In this document: positions 60,195 through 64,000 of the stretch, one piece after another
How positions within the stretch are numbered: position 1 is the first letter of the stretch
How the letters are laid out: the number at the start of each line of letters is the position of its first letter
NCBI RefSeq assembly: GCF_039531695.1
Contig: NZ_BAAAQN010000019.1
Span: 62,001-126,000 of the forward strand
Direction: 5' to 3'
Length of the DNA stretch: 64,000 nt
DNA from: Catenulispora yoronensis
GTDB lineage: Bacteria > Actinomycetota > Actinomycetes > Streptomycetales > Catenulisporaceae
The notes under the pieces: model-generated
The model's input: the letters and a program-made list of their open reading frames with translations, nothing else
Database searches by the model: none
What the model was told of the DNA's origin: nothing
Program-made: the position numbers and the translations under genes

Positions 60195-60796
60195 AACGCG
60201 CTCCTCCTCCGGGACGGCGGTCCGCACAGCGCGGGCACCGGGTCCGGACCCGGGCCGGTGCGCTCCCCGAGCGCTCCGGGCGGTCCGACCGCGGCCCGCA
60301 GCCGTTCCAGGCCGCGGTTGGTCTGTGATTTCACGGTGCCGACCGAGACCCCCAGCACGTCGGCGGTCTCGCGTTCGGTCAGGCCCTCCCAGTGCCGCAG
60401 CACCAGGGCCGCGCGCATACCGAAGGGCAGCGCGCGCAAGGCCCGCATCAGCGCGTCGCGGGTGGCGACCCGGTCCGCCGGGTCGGCCGCGTCCGACGCG
60501 TTCGGCGGGACGAGCCGGGGCTGGTGGTCGTCGTCGAGTTCCTGCCAGTGCACCCCTTTGCGGGAACGCCACTGCTCGTTCGCCAGGTTGACGATGATCC
60601 GCCGGATGTAGGCCTCCGGCGCGCCCATCCCCTGGATCCGCCGCCAGCGCGGGTAGGCCCGCTCCAGCGCCGACTGCACCAGGTCCTCGGCGCTCTCGCG
60701 GTGGTGCACGAGCAGGTAGGCCGTGCGGAACAGACTGCGGGCCCGCGCGGCCACGAACTCGTCGAAGCTGTAGTCCTCCCCTGCCTGCCGAACCAA
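60191..60796 (-). CDS. SigE-family (SACE) RNA polymerase sigma factor
   Basis: 201 residues from TTG 60796, preceded by GGGAGG at good spacing; no ATG or GTG fits better. Region 2 (FRTAYLLVHHRESAEDLVQSAL), then RRIIVNLANEQWRS, then region 4 (LPFGMRAALVLRHWEGLTE, VLGVSVGTVKSQTNRGLERL) are typical of the actinobacterial SigE/SigM-like ECF group. Co-translated with the membrane partner. A 20-bp palindrome sits immediately upstream of the ribosome binding site. Confidence 0.92.
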   Translation of the reverse strand: MVRQAGEDYSFDEFVAARARSLFRTAYLLVHHRESAEDLVQSALERAYPRWRRIQGMGAPEAYIRRIIVNLANEQWRSRKGVHWQELDDDHQPRLVPPNASDAADPADRVATRDALMRALRALPFGMRAALVLRHWEGLTERETADVLGVSVGTVKSQTNRGLERLRAAVGPPGALGERTGPGPDPVPALCGPPSRRRSAL

Positions 60797-60807
60797 TGTC
60801 CCTCCCG

Positions 60808-60827
60808 TACTAGGCACCTGCCTAGTA
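60808..60827. promoter_or_regulatory. 20-bp palindromic operator before the SigE-family sigma gene
   Basis: Perfect inverted repeat TACTAGGCA-CC-TGCCTAGTA directly upstream of the ribosome binding site and start codon of the sigma gene. The unusual CTAG content makes it stand out from the GC-rich background. Confidence 0.75.
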
Positions 60828-60836
60828 GAACGGGAT

Positions 60837-61331
60837 TCAGTGGCCGAAGGTTGAGAGCGCCAGCGAAAGCGTCCGGACGACGGTCCGGGCGCGGATCTGC
60901 TCGCGGTCGCCGTCGAGCCGCAGCTCCATCGCGACCGGGGCGAAGTCGCCGAACGCGCAGGCGATGTAGACCAGGCCGACCGGCTTGCCGTCCTGCTCGG
61001 CCGGACCGGCCACGCCGGTGGTGGCCAGGCCGAGCTCGGCACCGAACAGCCGCCGGACGCCGACCGCCATCTGCCGCGCCACCTCGGGGTCCACCGCGCC
61101 GACCCGGGCCAGCAGGTCCGGGTCCACGCCGAGCACCGAGGCCTTGGCCTCGGTGGCGTAGGCGGTGACCGAGCCGCGGAAGACCGCCGAGGCGCCGGGC
61201 ACCGCGGTGATCGCGGCCGCCACCAGGCCGCCGGTCAGCGATTCGGCGACGGCCAGGGTGCGGCCCAGCGGCGTCGCGCCCTGGACCAGGGTGCGGGCGA
61301 CCGCCGCGACCTGCTCGGCGTCCCCGCTCAC
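60837..61331 (-). CDS. CinA C-terminal-type amidohydrolase (NMN deamidase family)
   Basis: 164 residues from GTG 61331, the size of stand-alone CinA C-terminal domain proteins. Motifs: AESLTGGLVAAAITAVPGAS, GSVTAYATEAK and TTGVAGPAEQDGKPVG. These enzymes convert NMN to nicotinic acid mononucleotide in NAD recycling. It follows pgsA on the same strand, as is common in actinobacteria. Confidence 0.93.
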   Translation of the reverse strand: MSGDAEQVAAVARTLVQGATPLGRTLAVAESLTGGLVAAAITAVPGASAVFRGSVTAYATEAKASVLGVDPDLLARVGAVDPEVARQMAVGVRRLFGAELGLATTGVAGPAEQDGKPVGLVYIACAFGDFAPVAMELRLDGDREQIRARTVVRTLSLALSTFGH

Positions 61332-61340
61332 GGCCGGACC

Positions 61341-61374
61341 CTGCTCACCGCGTCACCCTGCTCACTCCGTCACC
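61341..61374. repeat. 17-bp tandem repeat between cinA-type gene and pgsA
   Basis: Two copies of ctgctcac(c/t)(g/c)cgtcacc-type 17-mers, followed by a decayed copy that merges with the pgsA gene end (cgctcaccgct, stop codon complement at 61396). Like other repeats in this window it copies the gene's stop-codon neighbourhood. Confidence 0.75.
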
Positions 61375-61395
61375 CCGCGCACCGCTCGGGCCCGC

Positions 61396-61998
61396 TCACC
61401 GCTTCTCCCCGCCCCAGCGCAGCCGCAGGGCCCGCGCCACGTAGTCCAGCCCGGTCGCCACCGTCAGCACCAGCGCGGCGGCCATCGTGGCCACCGCGAC
61501 CCAGTGCCACCAGTGGGCCGAGATCGGCAGCAGGTAGAACAGGATCGCGAAGCCCTGGAGGAAGGTCTTGAGCTTGCCGCCCTGGCTGGCGGCGATCACG
61601 CCGTACTTCAGGACCCAGAACCGCAGCAGCGTGACGCCGAGCTCGCGGACCAGTATCACGATCGTGACCCACCAGGGCAGCTCGCCGAGCGCGGACAGGA
61701 TCACCAGCGCGGTGCCCATCAGGGCCTTGTCGGCGATCGGGTCGGCGATCTTGCCGAAGTCGGTGACCAGGTTGCGGGAGCGGGCGACCTGGCCGTCCAG
61801 GGTGTCGGTGATGTTGGCGATCACGAACACCACGCAGGCCGCCGAGCGCCACGCGGTGGACTGGCCGTGGTCGTGCGCCAGCAGCACGCCGAACACCGGG
61901 ACCAGCAGCAGCCGGACCATGGTCAGGATGTTGGCCATGTTCCACAGCCCCGCTTTGGAAGCCTCCTGCGTCAGCGGGTCCGGGGGCGCGGGCTTCAC
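61396..61998 (-). CDS. pgsA: CDP-diacylglycerol--glycerol-3-phosphate 3-phosphatidyltransferase
   Basis: 200 residues from GTG 61998, which overlaps the rimO stop (GTGA). The CDP-alcohol phosphatidyltransferase motif DGQVARSRN...GKIADPIADK carries the required Asp residues. About six membrane helices. It makes phosphatidylglycerol phosphate, the precursor of PG and cardiolipin. The rimO-pgsA-cinA order is widely conserved in actinobacteria. Confidence 0.93.
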   Translation of the reverse strand: MKPAPPDPLTQEASKAGLWNMANILTMVRLLLVPVFGVLLAHDHGQSTAWRSAACVVFVIANITDTLDGQVARSRNLVTDFGKIADPIADKALMGTALVILSALGELPWWVTIVILVRELGVTLLRFWVLKYGVIAASQGGKLKTFLQGFAILFYLLPISAHWWHWVAVATMAAALVLTVATGLDYVARALRLRWGGEKR

Positions 61999-63593
61999 CC
62001 GACCAAGCTTAGGGGAGTGATCGCCACGGCGTGCAGGTCGACCCCTTCGCTGCCCACCACCTTCGCGGGCACGATGGCGCCCGGCACCAGGTCCACCGCC
62101 GGAGCGCCGGGCTCCAGCGCCGGGACCAGCAGCACCGAGCCGTCGACCTCCGGGCCCTGGAACGCGGCGCGGCCCTCGGCCACCCCGTCCTGGGCCACGG
62201 ATTCCACGAGCACGTCGATCCGCTCGCCGATCCGGTCCTCCGCGCGCTGCGCGGTGAGCTCCTCGGCCAGGCCGGTCAGCCGGGCCACGCGCTCGGCGAT
62301 CTCGTCCTCGTCGAGCTTGTCGGCGTAGCCGGCGGCCTCGGTGCCGTCCTCGTCGGAGTACCCGAACACGCCGACGGCGTCCAGGCGGGCCTGGGACAGG
62401 AAGGTCTCCAGCTCCTCGAAGTCGGCCTCGGTCTCGCCGGGGAAGCCGACGATGAAGTTGGAGCGGACGCCGGCGTGCGGCACCCGGCCGCGGATGGTGT
62501 CCAGCAGCTCCAGGAACGGCTCGGTGCCGCCGAACCGGCGCATGCGCCGCAGCACCCCCGGCGCGGAGTGCTGGAACGACAGGTCGAAGTAGGGCACCAC
62601 GCCCTCGGTGGAGGCCATCACGTCGATCAATGTCGGGCGCATCTCGGCCGGCTGCAAGTAGCTGACGCGCAGCCAGTCCACGCCGCCGATCGCGGCCAGC
62701 TCCGGCAGCAGGGTCTCCAGCAGCTTGATGTCGCCGAGGTCCTTGCCGTAGGAGGTGGAGTTCTCCGAGACCAGGACCAGCTCGCGCACGCCCTGCGAGG
62801 CCAGCCAGCGGGCCTCGTCGAGGATGTCGTGCGGGCGGCGGGAGAGGTAGGAGCCGCGGAACGCCGGGATCGCGCAGAAGGAGCAGCGGCGGTCGCAGCC
62901 CGAGGCCAGCTTCAGCGGCGCCGAGGGGCCGTCGTCGAGCCGCTTGCGCAGGACGCTGCGGTTCGGCGGGGCCACGGTGGGCAGGGTCGGGTCGTCCGGG
63001 CGCTGGTCGGTCGCGGCGGTCGCGGCGGTCGCGCCGTTCGTGCCAGTCGTGCCAGTCGCGTCGTCCGCGGTGGCGGCGGCGTGGTCGCCGTGGCCGGGGA
63101 CCGCGACGCCGTCCTTGGCCGCCTGCCGGTCCACCGGGCTCAGCGGCAGCAGGGTGCGGCGGTCGCGCGGGACGTGGGAGACCGGCCGCTCGCCGTGCAG
63201 GATCGCGCCGAGCCGGCTGCTGATGTCCTGGTAGTCGTCGAAGCTCAGGACCGCGTCGGCCTCCGGCAGCGCCTCGGCGAGCTGCTGCCCGTAGCGCTCG
63301 GCCAGACACCCGACGGCGACGACGGCCTTGGGGCCGGTCCCCTCCTCCTTGGCGTCGGCGGCCGCGATCAGGGTGTCGATCGAGTCCTTCTTCGCGGCCT
63401 CGACGAACCCGCAGGTGTTCACCACCGCGATGTCCGCCCCGTTCGGGTCCTCGACCAGGTCCCAGCCGTCGGCGGCGAGCCGGCCGGCCAGTTCCTCGGA
63501 GTCCACGTCGTTGCGGGCGCAGCCCAGCGTGACCAGGGCCACAGTGCGGCGTTCGGGCGCGGAGGCGGGGGCGGACGACGGGGTGCCTGACAT
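61995..63593 (-). CDS. rimO: Ribosomal protein S12 methylthiotransferase RimO
   Basis: 532 residues from ATG 63593 (a GTG two codons earlier is possible). The N-terminal UPF0004 domain has VTLGCARNDVDSE, NTCGFVEAAK and VGCLAERY (three Cys for one Fe-S cluster); the radical-SAM core has CDRRCSFC; a TRAM-like domain closes the protein. It is about 80-90 residues longer than typical RimO because of an Ala/Thr/Asp-rich insertion (about residues 180-230) between the two cluster domains. Confidence 0.95.
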   Translation of the reverse strand: MSGTPSSAPASAPERRTVALVTLGCARNDVDSEELAGRLAADGWDLVEDPNGADIAVVNTCGFVEAAKKDSIDTLIAAADAKEEGTGPKAVVAVGCLAERYGQQLAEALPEADAVLSFDDYQDISSRLGAILHGERPVSHVPRDRRTLLPLSPVDRQAAKDGVAVPGHGDHAAATADDATGTTGTNGATAATAATDQRPDDPTLPTVAPPNRSVLRKRLDDGPSAPLKLASGCDRRCSFCAIPAFRGSYLSRRPHDILDEARWLASQGVRELVLVSENSTSYGKDLGDIKLLETLLPELAAIGGVDWLRVSYLQPAEMRPTLIDVMASTEGVVPYFDLSFQHSAPGVLRRMRRFGGTEPFLELLDTIRGRVPHAGVRSNFIVGFPGETEADFEELETFLSQARLDAVGVFGYSDEDGTEAAGYADKLDEDEIAERVARLTGLAEELTAQRAEDRIGERIDVLVESVAQDGVAEGRAAFQGPEVDGSVLLVPALEPGAPAVDLVPGAIVPAKVVGSEGVDLHAVAITPLSLVG

Positions 63594-63629
63594 GGTCACC
63601 AGGCTACAACGCGAGGAATAGTTGGACTG

Positions 63630-63644
63630 ACACAACAGTTGTGT
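63630..63644. promoter_or_regulatory. Operator-like palindrome before the terminal MFS gene
   Basis: Perfect 7-bp inverted repeat ACACAAC-A-GTTGTGT. It sits just upstream of a TACAAT box (63648-63653), possibly paired with TTGGAC at 63622 across a long 20-bp spacer, so a bound repressor would block the promoter. A second half-site (ACACAAT) occurs at 63664-63670. Confidence 0.65.
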
Positions 63645-63686
63645 GCTTACAATGGTTATGTAGACACAATGTTCCTGGGAGGGGCC

Positions 63687-64000
63687 GTGCCGGAGTTCTC
63701 CGACCGCCGTCGATTCTTGATCCTCACCATCTGCTGCATGAGCCTGCTGCTCGTCGGCATCGACAACACCGCGGTCAACATCGCCCTGCCGGCGATCCAG
63801 GCCGACCTGAACACGACGGTCTCCGGACTCCAGTGGACCATCGACTCCTACACGCTGACGCTGGCGTCGCTGCTGATCCTGGCCGGCTCGCTCGGCGACC
63901 GGTTCGGCCGCCGGCGGGTGTTCCTGACCGGGCTGTCGCTGTTCACCGCGGGATCGATCCTGTGCGCGGTCGCGCCGAGCCTGGCGACGCTGGTCGGGGC
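63687..64000 (+). CDS. MFS exporter, DHA2 family, N-terminal part
   Basis: The gene runs off the window end. From GTG 63687 (preceded by GGGAGGGG) the protein begins VPEFSDRRRFLIL; an ATG at 63669 in the same frame has no ribosome binding site. The first helix ends with VGIDNTAVNIALPAI (DHA2 motif D1) and motif A is LAGSLGDRFGRRR. At least three helices are visible. Likely drug exporter. An operator-like palindrome in its promoter suggests control by a MarR- or TetR-type regulator encoded elsewhere, perhaps beyond the window. Confidence 0.9.
   Translation, partial: MPEFSDRRRFLILTICCMSLLLVGIDNTAVNIALPAIQADLNTTVSGLQWTIDSYTLTLASLLILAGSLGDRFGRRRVFLTGLSLFTAGSILCAVAPSLATLVG

Overview
The window is about 64 kb of very GC-rich chromosomal DNA from an actinomycete. 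Third codon positions are almost all G or C, GTG and TTG starts are common, and the genes include actinobacterial families: a mycoredoxin, AdnAB helicase-nucleases, MoeZ, a DUF3107 protein, an ECF41 sigma factor and class E/F-type sortases. Large regulator and transporter content and many secreted proteins suggest a filamentous soil actinomycete (Streptomyces- or Catenulispora-like), but the sequence alone does not fix the genus. I see no rRNA, tRNA, CRISPR array, prophage or insertion sequence.

Layout. Positions 1-31,000 hold a conserved block whose order matches, as I recall it, the M. tuberculosis Rv3198A-Rv3211 region: mycoredoxin end, nudC, adnB/adnA, an alkyltransferase-like protein, moeZ, a TetR regulator, DUF3107, a ferritin-like protein and a DEAD-box helicase. 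It is interrupted by a trypsin-like lipoprotein, an M20 dipeptidase, an aldehyde dehydrogenase, an orphan sugar-binding lipoprotein under a LacI-type palindrome, an FtsX-type ABC exporter with an adjacent two-component system, and a large pseudokinase/flippase-like membrane protein. Positions 28,600-42,200 are more accessory: alpha/beta hydrolase, PHP phosphoesterase, SDR, ECF41 sigma factor with its likely target epimerase, aldehyde dehydrogenase, a PucR / NCS1 permease / sugar-kinase-like cassette, and a divergent MFS-TetR pair with an array of operators. Positions 42,400-52,700 are dominated by cell-surface functions: a G1 peptidase, a CWB2 surface protein, a VirD4-like ATPase with a DUF2510 domain, gabT, a BAAT-like lipoprotein, and a translationally coupled lipase / repeat protein / sortase operon. 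Positions 52,700-64,000 hold two MFS exporters (the second cut by the window edge), an ABC-2 exporter next to a second two-component system, an SDR, a PAP2 phosphatase, a SigE-family sigma factor with a membrane partner, and a cinA-type gene followed by the rimO-pgsA pair.

How genes work together. Overlaps of 4 bp (ATGA, GTGA or TTGA) link adnA-adnB, the ABC ATPase-permease, both kinase-regulator pairs, permease-kinase, lipase-repeat protein-sortase, sigma-membrane partner and rimO-pgsA. Strong hairpins separate most convergent units.

The least expected features are not genes. (1) Short tandem duplications repeatedly copy the last codons and stop codon of genes (29.6, 39.5, 42.2, 48.8 and 61.3 kb). 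(2) In-frame 12- and 15-bp minisatellites sit in linkers of unrelated proteins. (3) Eight GAAC-N3-GTTC-type palindromes lie between the MFS and TetR genes. (4) A TGTCACA-N16-CGTC ECF41-type promoter lies upstream of the epimerase. (5) The DEAD-box helicase appears to lack a canonical start codon ahead of its Q motif.
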